Below are positions 8,980 through 17,547 of a stretch of 64,000 nucleotides of DNA, in pieces. Source of the stretch: an uncultured bacterium (lineage in GTDB: Bacteria > Verrucomicrobiota > Verrucomicrobiia > CAIQCK01). The DNA lies in assembly GCA_903870275.1 (NCBI GenBank), contig CAIQCK010000096.1:62001-126000 (forward strand), in the 5' to 3' direction. The position numbers and the translations under genes were made by a program. Each line of letters opens with the position of its first letter. Position 1 is the stretch's first letter. Below the pieces are notes generated by a model that saw nothing but the letters and a program-made list of their open reading frames with translations, did not search any database and had not been told where the DNA came from.

Positions 8980-9972
8980 TCAGTTGATGGCGGCAATGGC
9001 CTCGCGCATTGCCATGAGAACTTTCTCCACCTCGACGAAGGGGTCGTAATCCTTGCGCCTCATCGCGAGTGTCTCGATGGGCAGATAGCCGCGATAGCCG
9101 CCGTCGTGAATGATTTTGACGAGTTTCTTGAAATCGGTTCGTGGTGAATCCATGGAACTCCTCATGGTTTCCTTGATCTGCCAGTTCACGGCGTAAGGCA
9201 CCATCATCGCGATGTCGGCATACGGGTCGTCGGTGAAATACTTTCCGGTGTCCACGAGCGGGCCACACCAGTCGTGGTTGACACGCTTGAGCAGGCTCAG
9301 ATGCTCCGGACCTGTGCTGAGGAAATCGCCGTGGTTTTGCACGGCGACGATCACGCCAAACTTTGCGCCGTGTTCCGCGCACTCACGCAGGGCGTCGGCC
9401 ATCCAGCACTCGACGTCCTCGCGCTTCGCGTTGCCGGAAGCGGTCTGCCAGTCCTTGTGCGGTGGCTGCGGACCGGCGAAGACACGAACAACCGGCGCGC
9501 CCAGACGCGCCGCGATTTCGATCCAGTCCTTGGTCACTTGCACTCCCGCGGCGCGCGCGGCCTTGTCCGCCGTGGCGAAGTCGTTGCGCACGCCGGTGCC
9601 GCTGATCGCGATGCCGCGGTCGTGCGTGTAGCGTTTCATGCGGTTGATATAGCTGTCCGCCGGCGCCTTGGGATATCCGGGGAAGAAGTAGCCGGTGAGA
9701 TCCACCGCCTCGATATTGTGCTTTGCGCAGAAATCGCACACGCCGAAGAGATCAATGCCCTTGCTCGAGTCCTTTAGGTTCGCGTTGAGCTGTTCGAGAA
9801 ACGAAAACGCGTTCAGCGTCGGCTTGAGGAACGGCCCGCCGGTCCGTTGGATGGGCGTCAGGGCGGAGGATGACGCGGCGGCGGCGAACGGAGTCAGCAC
9901 CGCCAAACGGAGGAAGGTACGACGGGGGATGGCGTTGGTTACAGTGTTCGCAATGGTTGTTTTGGTCTTCAT
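8980..9972 (-). CDS. Tat-exported sugar phosphate isomerase/epimerase-like TIM barrel
   Basis: The 330-residue protein has a twin-arginine signal, PRRTFLRLAVLTPFAAAASSS. A xylose-isomerase-like barrel follows, with EAVDLTGYFFPGYP near residue 90, VQNHGDFL near 205-215, PLVDTGKYF and a terminal YRGYLPIETL. These are the conserved Glu/Asp/His strands of the AP-endonuclease-2/sugar isomerase family. Tat export implies folding, possibly with metal, before release to the periplasm. It lies between two glycosidase genes with very short spacing, so it probably handles a product of the same glycan. The precise reaction is unknown. Confidence 0.85.
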   Translation of the reverse strand: MKTKTTIANTVTNAIPRRTFLRLAVLTPFAAAASSSALTPIQRTGGPFLKPTLNAFSFLEQLNANLKDSSKGIDLFGVCDFCAKHNIEAVDLTGYFFPGYPKAPADSYINRMKRYTHDRGIAISGTGVRNDFATADKAARAAGVQVTKDWIEIAARLGAPVVRVFAGPQPPHKDWQTASGNAKREDVECWMADALRECAEHGAKFGVIVAVQNHGDFLSTGPEHLSLLKRVNHDWCGPLVDTGKYFTDDPYADIAMMVPYAVNWQIKETMRSSMDSPRTDFKKLVKIIHDGGYRGYLPIETLAMRRKDYDPFVEVEKVLMAMREAIAAIN

Positions 9973-10064
9973 TTTTTATCTGTCAGTTGCAATCAACGTC
10001 TGAAACCCCATCGGCATCGGGAGCGACGCGGCCACCAAGGCGGGAAGAGTATAAATCGAGGGTT

Positions 10065-12674
10065 TCATTGCTCGCCGGTTTTCCGCGGGGCCAGCCGGAC
10101 GGCCAGCCCGCCGTTTGGCGGAATGTCCGCGTTCAGCACGGATTGGTTGTCCACGATTTGTTCCTCGATCTGGACGCCAGGCTTGTCCGGCCGGTCGGAA
10201 AAAATCTTCGCGGCGAATTTTTTCCCCGGCGGCAGGAAATCCAGCGCGATAGGAAATTTGCCGTCCACGGGCGCGATGGCGCCCACGAACCATTCGCCGC
10301 CTTTGTGCCGCGCCACGACCGCGCGCCTGCCGATGTCACCCTGCAACACGCGGGTTTCGTCCCATGTCACCGGCAGACGATCCCAGTAATCCAGCGCAGG
10401 TTCCTCGGGGATGTTCTTGGGCGAATCATACCAATACAGGAATTGCCAGGGACTGTAGAAGATCGTCGAGATCGCCAGTTGATGTCCCTTGAGGTTTGGA
10501 AAGTTTTTCACGTTCCAGCAAAAGGTGTGATCCGCCGGGCCGGTGAGAAAGCGCGTGAACGGCAGTATGGCGTTGTGCGCCGGCGTGGGCCGGGTTTCGT
10601 CGCCGCCGATGCCTTCGACCGTCATCAGGTTCGGATAGGTCCGCTCGTAGCCGCAGTTGCGGAACTCATCGTGGATGTCCACCATCAGGTGATGCGCCGC
10701 TGCCTTGCGGATGGCCTCGTGCGCGAGCGCCGTCCAGAACTGGCTGCCGACGTTCACGAAACCATACTTCACGCCTTTGACGCCCCATCGCTCGTAGAGC
10801 GGCAGGATTTCGTCCAACTGCTGCTCCATGGCGACGTGGTTCACATACAGGATCACGCCGATGCCTTTGGCGTTGCCATAGTCAATGACCTCCTGGAGGT
10901 TCAGCGAACTTCTGCGGCTGGGTTCCACCTCGCGGGCATCCGAGCGGGGATCGTATTCCGGGCCATACCAGCCGGCGTCAAACTCGACGTATTGCAAATG
11001 GTGTTGCACCGAGAAATCAATGCTCGCCTTGCCGCCCGCCGTGGTCAGGCTGCCGTCGCGGATGATCTTGCCGGGTTTGATCCAAGAGGTGTCGGCCAGC
11101 GCACAGGGATCGTTCAGGTTGAGCACCAGATAATTTTGTTCGAGCAATTTCCCCGACGAATCCGCCAGCATTACCACGCGCCACGGCGTCGTGAGCGGCG
11201 TCTTGCCGGTCACTTCACCGTAAACGGCCCGCTCTGCATCGAGAAACGGTTCGAGCGTGTTCTTCGCGCCGTCGGCGCAGCGCAGTTTCATCCGCGCGTA
11301 ATCCGCGGTGCGCGCCTCGGTGATGGACGCATACAGGTGATCGGCCACGCGCACGGTCAGCGGGCGCTCGGCGCCCGGCAGGATTTTGCTGAGGGTGGTC
11401 AGGCTCTTGGTGTAATCGGCCTGCGCTGAATACACCGCCCACGCCGGGAAGTCGCCGGCGAAGGTGAACTGGGTCGCCTCGTTGATGATGTCGAAGTACA
11501 TGCCGTTATTTTCTCGTGGCAGCGTGTAATTGAACGCCACGCCTTCATTGTAGGCGCGGAACGTCAGCGTCAGTCGCTTGGAGCGCCAGACGTTGCCCTT
11601 GACCCGCAACTCCACCACGAGCTGGTTGTAGTGGTCGCGGATGCGATCGCGCTCGCCGGCGACCGGTTGCCAGGTCGTGTCGTTGGTGCTGGTTTGCTGG
11701 CCGATGATCTCGAGCCCGCGCGTCACGCCGGCATCGCGCAACTGAAGACCCAGCCGCGAATCCGCCAGCACCGGCGTGCCCGCATAGGTCACGTTATAGA
11801 CCGGGCAGCCTTTTTGGCTGCCGATTGTCTTCAATTGGAACCGGAGCGCCACCTTGCCATCCGGCGATTTCAATTCCAGCGGCGATACCACGCCGGCGGC
11901 CGGGAGAGCCGCGGTGCGGGCGGGCATGTTTTTCAGAATGATGGCGGCAACGGCATCGGCCTGGAGTTTCACGCCGGCCGGCGCCCAATGAAACGGGTCG
12001 TCCTTTTTGTCGCCCTTGCCGAACGCGATCTTGTCGGCCATCAGCGCATACAAATCATCAATCGGGATGTGGTTGTCCCCCATGATCCGCGCCGCGATGG
12101 CGTTGCGTTCGACGATGATGGGATTGATGTCGGGGTCCGTTTTGTCGGGCGACCCTTTGAGCGTGACCGGCGTCGTGCTGGCCCAGATGAGCCGCGCCTG
12201 CGGCGCGTTGGCTTGAACCACCGCGACGTATTGCCGCATCAACGGCTCGTATTGCCCCTCGGGAATCCGGCCCTTGGGCCAGCCGTGCAGCCCGATGTTG
12301 AAATGGACGACCGCATACGGCCCGTGGGCGAGGGCCTTTTTCAGATACTCATGCAGCTCCCTGGAGTTTTCGTTCATGCCGGTGGACCAGAAATCCACAG
12401 TCGCCCTGCCCTTGAGGTTGGCGATGACCGGGCCGCCATACCCCGCGACAATCGAATCGCCGATCAGCAACACGCGCGGCAGCTTTGAATCCACGTCGCT
12501 TGCCGCGTGGAAGCCCCATTTGACATCATCGGGCTTGAGGCGCGGATCGCTTTCCCTGGCATCCGGGGAGTTGGTTTGTGCCATCGCCACCGCGAGCGAC
12601 AGACCCAGCAGCAACGCCGTGAGTGGAATTGGATTCAGTTTCATAATGGCAGCAAGAGAGTGGGTGGTCTTCAT
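10065..12674 (-). CDS. SGNH hydrolase-GH97 glycosidase fusion
   Basis: The start at 12674 has GGAG seven bases upstream; the in-frame ATG at 12644 lacks one. The 869-residue product has a signal peptide ending near AVAMAQ. Residues about 65-250 form an SGNH/GDSL esterase with LLIGDSIVAGYG (Ser74) and DPFH (Asp226, His229). From about 265 a GH97 enzyme follows: the N-terminal LELKSPDGKVALRFQ domain, a barrel with YVEFDAGWYGPEYD, DIHDEFRN and RTYPNLMTVEGIGGDE, and a C-terminal beta domain. GH97 enzymes cleave alpha-galactosides or alpha-glucosides. The HDEF region fits the retaining branch (inference). The fusion suggests coupled deacylation and deglycosylation of one acylated glycan. Confidence 0.85.
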   Translation of the reverse strand: MKTTHSLAAIMKLNPIPLTALLLGLSLAVAMAQTNSPDARESDPRLKPDDVKWGFHAASDVDSKLPRVLLIGDSIVAGYGGPVIANLKGRATVDFWSTGMNENSRELHEYLKKALAHGPYAVVHFNIGLHGWPKGRIPEGQYEPLMRQYVAVVQANAPQARLIWASTTPVTLKGSPDKTDPDINPIIVERNAIAARIMGDNHIPIDDLYALMADKIAFGKGDKKDDPFHWAPAGVKLQADAVAAIILKNMPARTAALPAAGVVSPLELKSPDGKVALRFQLKTIGSQKGCPVYNVTYAGTPVLADSRLGLQLRDAGVTRGLEIIGQQTSTNDTTWQPVAGERDRIRDHYNQLVVELRVKGNVWRSKRLTLTFRAYNEGVAFNYTLPRENNGMYFDIINEATQFTFAGDFPAWAVYSAQADYTKSLTTLSKILPGAERPLTVRVADHLYASITEARTADYARMKLRCADGAKNTLEPFLDAERAVYGEVTGKTPLTTPWRVVMLADSSGKLLEQNYLVLNLNDPCALADTSWIKPGKIIRDGSLTTAGGKASIDFSVQHHLQYVEFDAGWYGPEYDPRSDAREVEPSRRSSLNLQEVIDYGNAKGIGVILYVNHVAMEQQLDEILPLYERWGVKGVKYGFVNVGSQFWTALAHEAIRKAAAHHLMVDIHDEFRNCGYERTYPNLMTVEGIGGDETRPTPAHNAILPFTRFLTGPADHTFCWNVKNFPNLKGHQLAISTIFYSPWQFLYWYDSPKNIPEEPALDYWDRLPVTWDETRVLQGDIGRRAVVARHKGGEWFVGAIAPVDGKFPIALDFLPPGKKFAAKIFSDRPDKPGVQIEEQIVDNQSVLNADIPPNGGLAVRLAPRKTGEQ

Positions 12675-12700
12675 CGCATGGCTCCGGGGCGGGGTCCGCA

Positions 12701-14416
12701 TCACGGCGTCGCTTTTCGCGCGGCTGGCGCGAACAACTGAAACTCCCAGATCGTCGGCCCGCCTTTGCCTTCGGTGATGTTGAGGCGGACGATGCGCGCG
12801 GTGACGGGGGCGAATTTCACTTCGAGGTTCTTGCCGATGCCCTTGCCGCTGTGGAAGGTCTTCCATTCGCTGCCGTCTTTGTATTGCAGCTCGAACGCTT
12901 TCACGCGCACGCCGTAGTCCACGCACTCCTGGATCACCGCGCGGTCGAAGGTCTGCGGCTTGCCGAGATCCACCTCCAGCCAGCACGGGCCGGTGCTGGC
13001 GTCGGTGGCCCAGCGCGTGTCTTCGTTGTCGTCCACGGCGCTGGCGCCGCCATAGTGGCTGAGTTTTTGGTAAACATTGGAGGCTTTCGCCTTCTTGCCG
13101 GTGGTGAGCGATTCGCCGGCGGGGTTGACGCTGAGCGGCTCGATCCCGATGGCGGGCTTGTCCAGTTCCAGCGCGACGATGGTGTCGATTTTCTGGCGGT
13201 CGGCCTTCGGCACGGCAATCTCGATGCCGTCAGCGGTTTGTTTCACCGTCGCTTCGCCGCCGGTGAGCACGCAGCTCTTGACGATTTTCGCGGGCAACGC
13301 CGGCAGCGTGAGTGTTTCTTCCGGCCAGCCGGTGATGTGGATGTAGATGGTGTTGCCCTTGCGCGTCGAGGCGACGCTCTTGGTGGGTTTGTAGGGACCG
13401 CCGCGCGTGCCGTAGATCGAATCGCCATACTTCGCGAGCCACGCGCCGATTTCCTTGAGGCGGTCCACCTGGCATGGCTCGATCACGCCCTCGGGTGTCG
13501 GGCCGACGTTGAGCAGCACGTTGCCGTCGCCGCCCGCTGCGCGGATGAGCATCAGCAGGCACGCCGAGAGCGGCTTCACACCGTCTTCCGGCCCGCCCCA
13601 CGCCCAATGGCCGTGCGCGGAGATGGTCATGCAGGATTCCCAGGGCCGTTGCATGTTGAAGCCGCCGATGCGCTGCTCCGGCGTGTCGTAGTCGCCGCCA
13701 TCGCCGGTGCGGTTGTTGATGAGGATATCGGGCTGCAACTCGCGGACCATCTTGATCGTCTTCACGCCGCGGCCTTTGAACTCCTGCGGCACGTCGTTCC
13801 AAATCGTCAGGAGCGGGCCGCAGTTGACGATGAGTTCCCTGATCTGCGCGAGCAGGTAGCGGTTGTAGGCGTCGAGGTCGGACTTCTCGCGCTTGACCTT
13901 GCCACCGGGACTGGTGAGCGGAAAATCGGGGTGATGCCAGTCGCAGACGGAATAGTAGGTGCCGAAGGCGACTCCCTGCTTCCGGCACGCGTCGGCCAGT
14001 TCCCGGGTGACGTCGCGATTGAACGGCGAGTTCATGATGTTGTAGTCGGTCTCCTTCGTCGCGAAGAGGCAAAACCCGTCGTGGTGCTTGGTGGTCAGCA
14101 CCACGTATTTCATGCCGGCGGCCCTGGCGATGGCGGCCCACTCGCCGGGGTTGAACTTCACCGGGTTGAACTTCTTGTAGAGGTTGTCGTATTCCTCGAT
14201 GGGCGTCTGCGCGCCGCGCGACCAGCCGATCTCCTGGTGAGTCAGGCTGACCGGCCCCCAGTGGATGAACATGCCGAAGCGCATGTCCTGCCACCGCTTG
14301 ACCGCGGCGGGATCGGGCGTCATCCACGGCGGCTCGGCGTCGGCGGCGCGAAGCGAATGCGCCGGCATGGCGAGTGTGAGTATGGCGATGAGGCGGAAGC
14401 ATTGTGCGCGTGTCAT
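12701..14416 (-). CDS. secreted alpha-L-fucosidase (GH29) with F5/8 type C domain, second copy
   Basis: The 571-residue protein starts at 14416 with a signal peptide ending near SLRAADA; AAGGA lies upstream. The GH29 core shows DMRFGMFIHWGPVS at 44-57, TKHHDGF near 109-115 and IWND, where Asp208 aligns with the nucleophile of the paralogue at 3867-5624. A discoidin-type C-terminal module (CWLEVDLGKPQTFDRAVI) follows. The two enzymes share architecture but differ in the loop after the second strand, so they may split linkage specificities. It is the most upstream gene of the minus-strand cluster, and its 5' region is shared divergently with the VOC gene. Confidence 0.92.
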   Translation of the reverse strand: MTRAQCFRLIAILTLAMPAHSLRAADAEPPWMTPDPAAVKRWQDMRFGMFIHWGPVSLTHQEIGWSRGAQTPIEEYDNLYKKFNPVKFNPGEWAAIARAAGMKYVVLTTKHHDGFCLFATKETDYNIMNSPFNRDVTRELADACRKQGVAFGTYYSVCDWHHPDFPLTSPGGKVKREKSDLDAYNRYLLAQIRELIVNCGPLLTIWNDVPQEFKGRGVKTIKMVRELQPDILINNRTGDGGDYDTPEQRIGGFNMQRPWESCMTISAHGHWAWGGPEDGVKPLSACLLMLIRAAGGDGNVLLNVGPTPEGVIEPCQVDRLKEIGAWLAKYGDSIYGTRGGPYKPTKSVASTRKGNTIYIHITGWPEETLTLPALPAKIVKSCVLTGGEATVKQTADGIEIAVPKADRQKIDTIVALELDKPAIGIEPLSVNPAGESLTTGKKAKASNVYQKLSHYGGASAVDDNEDTRWATDASTGPCWLEVDLGKPQTFDRAVIQECVDYGVRVKAFELQYKDGSEWKTFHSGKGIGKNLEVKFAPVTARIVRLNITEGKGGPTIWEFQLFAPAARKATP

Positions 14417-14561
14417 GGCATGGGTCCTTGTCGTCGAAAATTGAACACGATTTCCGGCAGACAAGCACCTCGAAAGTTTGCGTTTCTCGCCGCCGTTGCG
14501 GATCGCGCAAAAAGGAGCAAGTTGGTTTACCCGGCAGAAACGCCGGGGAAGAAAGGCAACA

Positions 14562-15017
14562 ATGAAAACCGATCCCATTCCCAAGGGGTACCATTCGGTG
14601 ACCCCGTCTTTGACCGTGAAGGGCGCCCACAAGCTCATCGGGTTCTTCCAGCAGGCTTTTGGCGCCAAGGTGTTGCACCAGATGTTGTGTTCCGACGGCA
14701 GCGTCATGCACGCCTCGTTGAAGATCGGCGACTCGATCATGATGCTCGGCGAAGCCGGAGGGCAGTGCAAACCCACGACCGCTTCGCTCTACCTCTATGT
14801 GAAAGATGCGGATGCCACCTATCGCCGCGCGATCCAGGCCGGAGCCGTCTCGCAGATGGAACCGACCGACCAGTTTTGGGGTGACCGCAGCGGCGTCCTG
14901 ACCGACCCGGCCGGCAACCAGTGGTGGATTGCCACGCACGTCGAGGACGTGTCCATGGAGGAAATCGAGAAGCGCGGGCAAGCCTGGATGCGAGACCAAG
15001 AGCGCAAGGCCGCTTGA
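14562..15017 (+). CDS. VOC family protein (glyoxalase/PhnB-like)
   Basis: The product has 151 residues and starts at 14562, behind GAAAGG. It begins KGYHSVTPSLTVKGAHKLIGFFQQAFGA, the PhnB/3-demethylubiquinone-like opening of the vicinal oxygen chelate superfamily, and ends in the DPAGNQWWIATH strand. The frame is open further upstream but lacks protein-like sequence there. Members bind a metal or simply a small ligand; no substrate can be assigned. It is divergent from the fucosidase operon and is followed by a palindromic repeat. Confidence 0.85.
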   Translation: MKTDPIPKGYHSVTPSLTVKGAHKLIGFFQQAFGAKVLHQMLCSDGSVMHASLKIGDSIMMLGEAGGQCKPTTASLYLYVKDADATYRRAIQAGAVSQMEPTDQFWGDRSGVLTDPAGNQWWIATHVEDVSMEEIEKRGQAWMRDQERKAA

Positions 15018-15044
15018 GCGTGCGAAAATTTGGTATCCGTTCGC

Positions 15045-15167
15045 TGTAGCGGCGGTCTCTGACCACCGGTGTTGTGGTAGGGCGCGACCGCCGGGCGCGC
15101 CTCATCGATGTTTCGGCCGGCCCAGCGGTCCGGCCCTACCTTTCGGCGGTCATAGACCGCCGCTACA
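15045..15167. repeat. nested inverted repeat, dispersed family B
   Basis: Outer arms at 15045-15069 (TGTAGCGGCGGTCTCTGAC) and 15144-15167 are near-complementary. Inner arms near 15076-15090 and 15125-15140 (GGTAGGGC / GCCCTACC) form a second palindrome nested inside. The same outer arm occurs at 30081. The right arm contains the TAG that ends the 15163-15957 gene. Confidence 0.85.
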
Positions 15168-15957
15168 ATTTCGGATGCGGCGTCTTCGTGAAATGGCACA
15201 CGCCGCAATCCATCTGGACGCGGGCGTCTTCGCGGGCGCTGCCTTTGTCATGGCAATCGCGGCATTTCTGCGCCTCGGCGGGGATCTTGTGTGTGGTCTT
15301 GAACTCGCCGGCGAGCTGCGCGTTCAGCAGTTCCACCGTGTATTTCGCCACCGACCCGCTCAGGCACGCGCAACGCTCCTCCCGCTCCTTCGAGCTGATC
15401 TTGCACTTCGAGGCCTTGCACCATTTGCTGACCGAGACGTGACAAAGGTTGGAGCGGCAGACGACCTTGACGGTCTCGAATTTCGGCTGCGGAGGGCAAT
15501 AGGTCGGCAGCGACGTCTCCGCATACCAGTTGAAGATGTCCCTTGTGATTTCGGAGGCCTTGCCGTTTTTCGTCTTGTCGGCGCTGCCCGTCACCAGGAA
15601 GGTGACCATGGCCGCGGCGTTCAACCCGCCGCAGAGCGTGCCGATACCGGCCACGCCGGCCCCGCCGTAGGTCATCAACTCCGTCGGCCAAATCGTATAA
15701 GGCGCGCCCACCTTTTTCTTCAGCTCGCCGATGATGCTGGCGGACACGGCGTAGCAGCAACCGGCCTTGAAATGCATCTCATAGGCCGTTGCCGCGACCG
15801 CCTCGGGATCCAGTTGTACATAGGGCCACGGCAACGGCGTCGGTTCCATGCCCGATGTGGTTGTGGCTGTGCACAGCGACGTGGCCAGTCCACCCGATGC
15901 CGCGCCAAAACACGCCACGCCCGCGTTCTTCAACCAGCCGCGTCTCGATACTTGCAT
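15163..15957 (-). CDS. Tat-exported split-Soret-like diheme cytochrome
   Basis: The 264-residue protein has a Tat signal (SRRGWLKNAGVACFG). The middle part resembles the C_GCAxxG_C_C redox family: GCCYAVSASIIGELKKK near 66-82, then YGGAGVAGIGTLCGGLNAA. The C-terminal third has many cysteines, including CRDCH and CGVCH heme sites and a CX4CH (CRSNLCH). This arrangement matches split-Soret cytochrome c of Desulfovibrio type, a periplasmic electron carrier. The stop codon lies within a family-B palindrome arm, so the present C terminus (PHPKL) may have been set by that insertion. Confidence 0.8.
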   Translation of the reverse strand: MQVSRRGWLKNAGVACFGAASGGLATSLCTATTTSGMEPTPLPWPYVQLDPEAVAATAYEMHFKAGCCYAVSASIIGELKKKVGAPYTIWPTELMTYGGAGVAGIGTLCGGLNAAAMVTFLVTGSADKTKNGKASEITRDIFNWYAETSLPTYCPPQPKFETVKVVCRSNLCHVSVSKWCKASKCKISSKEREERCACLSGSVAKYTVELLNAQLAGEFKTTHKIPAEAQKCRDCHDKGSAREDARVQMDCGVCHFTKTPHPKL

Positions 15958-16108
15958 GCGTCACGCTCCTTTCAATGTATGCGCGACGCTACCAGACCCT
16001 GCCGTTCTTGGGAAGCTCCTTGCCGAAAGGAAGACAAGGACGCCCCCGATGACGATGGCGAAGTTCAACGCAGAGGCGCACAGGACGCGGAGGAACGCAA
16101 AACGACAA

Positions 16109-16200
16109 GGTGGGGCGAGACTCCGTCGAGCCTCCTTCCGAAATCAGAGGTCGGAAGTCAGAGATCGAAAAGCGGAGGCTCGACGGAGTCTCGCCCCACC
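16109..16200. repeat. long inverted repeat, family C
   Basis: Arms at 16109-16135 and 16174-16200 are perfect 27-base complements built on GGTGGGGCGAGACTCCGTCG. The 38-base loop is purine-rich. A reverse-complement half copy lies at 16812-16882. No gene is visible in 15958-16342. Confidence 0.85.
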
Positions 16201-16220
16201 GGCGTCGACAGCCTAGAAAA

Positions 16221-16320
16221 CCCGCCGAGGGCCGGTTTCCGGGGACCAAAAACTAAAAGGCGGGCGGCGGGAACGTCAGCGGTTCTGGCAAGTTTCGACC
16301 ACCGGCGCGGACTGACGCCG
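16221..16320. repeat. direct repeat family G, copy 1
   Basis: About 100 bases starting CCCGCCGAGGGCCGG, with a central GGCGGGCGGCGGGAACGTCA and a tail AAGTTTCGACCACCGGCG. It matches 17434-17536 along nearly its whole length and 16905-16950 in its first half. Confidence 0.8.
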
Positions 16321-16342
16321 ATGACAATGGAACTGCGAGTCG

Positions 16343-16720
16343 TCAGCCTTTGCGGAACCAGGAGACGATGCCGCAAACAGCACCGATGAAAAAAAGCACC
16401 GAAAGAGGAAAACAAGCCAACCCCAATGCCATGCCTATGAACCCATAGCCACCCGCCAGTGGCGCACCCGGCCCGCCATGCGAGTGATCTGCCAGTCTCA
16501 AAACTGTCTTCAGGGAGCCTGCCGCAAGGAGCAGGGAGATTGGGGCGACGATGCACCACAAAACCAACGCACTGATCCGGTCGGACTTTGAAGCCGCTTT
16601 CGATGGCGCGGCCGGCGGAGGCCGGACTGCATTCCCGGCCATCAGTTCCTGGCAATTGGGGCAGCAACCGTTCGCCATCGGGATCGCTTTCGTCCCGCAA
16701 TGTTTGCAAGTGGTCATCAT
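16343..16720 (-). CDS. small membrane protein with N-terminal zinc ribbon
   Basis: From the ATG at 16720 the product is 125 residues. It starts MMTTCKHCGTK and has CCPNCQEL about 15 residues later, so two CxxC pairs form a zinc ribbon. A Pro/Ala linker leads to three hydrophobic segments (ALVLWCIVAPISLLLAAG, GFIGMALGLACF, LSVLFFIGAVCGIVSWF). It is probably an inner-membrane protein with a cytosolic zinc finger; function unknown. The same frame is open to 16918, but that part is family C repeat sequence and is not counted. No clear Shine-Dalgarno is seen. Confidence 0.65.
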   Translation of the reverse strand: MMTTCKHCGTKAIPMANGCCPNCQELMAGNAVRPPPAAPSKAASKSDRISALVLWCIVAPISLLLAAGSLKTVLRLADHSHGGPGAPLAGGYGFIGMALGLACFPLSVLFFIGAVCGIVSWFRKG

Positions 16721-16811
16721 GTAGTGAACATCCAAGCCAAGTTTATCGGCTATCGGCCGCCATGCTAGCGTTAAATGCCTCAAAACGATACGGGCGTGCT
16801 CTGGAGAACTG

Positions 16812-16882
16812 CTTTTCGATTTCTGATTTCTGACTTCTGATTTCTGATTTCGGAAGGAGGCTCGACGGAGTCTCGCCCCACC
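16812..16882. repeat. family C half-element (reverse complement of 16109-16170)
   Basis: GGAGGCTCGACGGAGTCTCG at 16856-16875 and the following CCCCACC repeat the right arm of the 16109 element. The preceding 45 bases (repeated TTTCTGATTTCTGA) correspond to its loop read on the other strand. The left arm is missing, so this copy is a remnant. Confidence 0.75.
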
Positions 16883-16904
16883 CTCGCCGGAAGGCTGGTG
16901 AACT

Positions 16905-16950
16905 CCGCCGAGGGCCAAAAGCTAAAGGGCGGGCGGCGGGAACGTCAACA
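16905..16950. repeat. direct repeat family G, copy 2 (short)
   Basis: CCGCCGAGGGCCAAAAGCTA followed by AAGGGCGGGCGGCGGGAACG matches the first half of copies 1 and 3. It ends six bases before the stop of the YceK-like gene. Confidence 0.75.
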
Positions 16951-16955
16951 GACCG

Positions 16956-17276
16956 CTACTTTGTTGCCGAACCAACGTGGTCATCCTTTTTCGTTTCGCG
17001 ACACAGCAGAATAATTGCGTCAACAGGAACCATCGCAGTATCCGCCGCAACCGAGAACGGCATGTCAACTGTGAATAGGAGTGCCGCACAGCCCCTGAGG
17101 TCTAACCCGGGAAGAGGATCGGGGGGCTCTGTGAGAAATTTTATTTCAGCCGTCGTCCCCCGATAAAATGGAGGCCCACTACGAACGTGCGTGTGGTGAA
17201 CTATTGTGCCACAGCCTTGCGCTGCCACAAGGGCCAACAGCAGAACACCTGTCGCAATATTGTGCTTCGCGATCAT
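16956..17276 (-). CDS. YceK/YidQ-like lipoprotein
   Basis: The 106-residue protein has a lipoprotein signal with lipobox VAAQGC, then GTIVHH. The C-terminal region DMPFSVAADTAMVPVDAI matches the YceK (DUF1375) family, small envelope lipoproteins of unknown role. AGGTGG sits five bases before the ATG at 17276, supporting this start. It stands alone, flanked on both sides by family G repeats. Confidence 0.8.
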   Translation of the reverse strand: MIAKHNIATGVLLLALVAAQGCGTIVHHTHVRSGPPFYRGTTAEIKFLTEPPDPLPGLDLRGCAALLFTVDMPFSVAADTAMVPVDAIILLCRETKKDDHVGSATK

Positions 17277-17433
17277 AGCCCACCTTTTGTTTCGTGATTC
17301 TTTTCTGCCCTGTACTTGTTAGCCGGGCACAGGTGAAGGCGCGGTGAAGCGCGGGATATAACGCTTAACAGAATCGAGACGGTGCTTTCGCTCATCCCGA
17401 TGCGAGATGAAGCAGAGATGCTGGTCGTGTGGA

Positions 17434-17536
17434 CCCGCCGAGGGCCGGTTTCCGAGGGCCAAAAGCTAAAGGGCGGGCGGCGGGAACGTCAACGGTTCAG
17501 CAAGTTTCGGACAGTGACACGGACTGATACCGGCGA
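17434..17536. repeat. direct repeat family G, copy 3
   Basis: This is the longest match to copy 1. It starts CCCGCCGAGGGCCGGTTTCC, has the GGCGGGCGGCGGGAACGTCA core and ends with GTGACACGGACTGATACCGG. It lies 12 bases beyond the stop of the DUF5677 gene. The rest of 17277-17547 holds nothing I recognise. Confidence 0.8.
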
Positions 17537-17547
17537 TTTGTTGCGTC

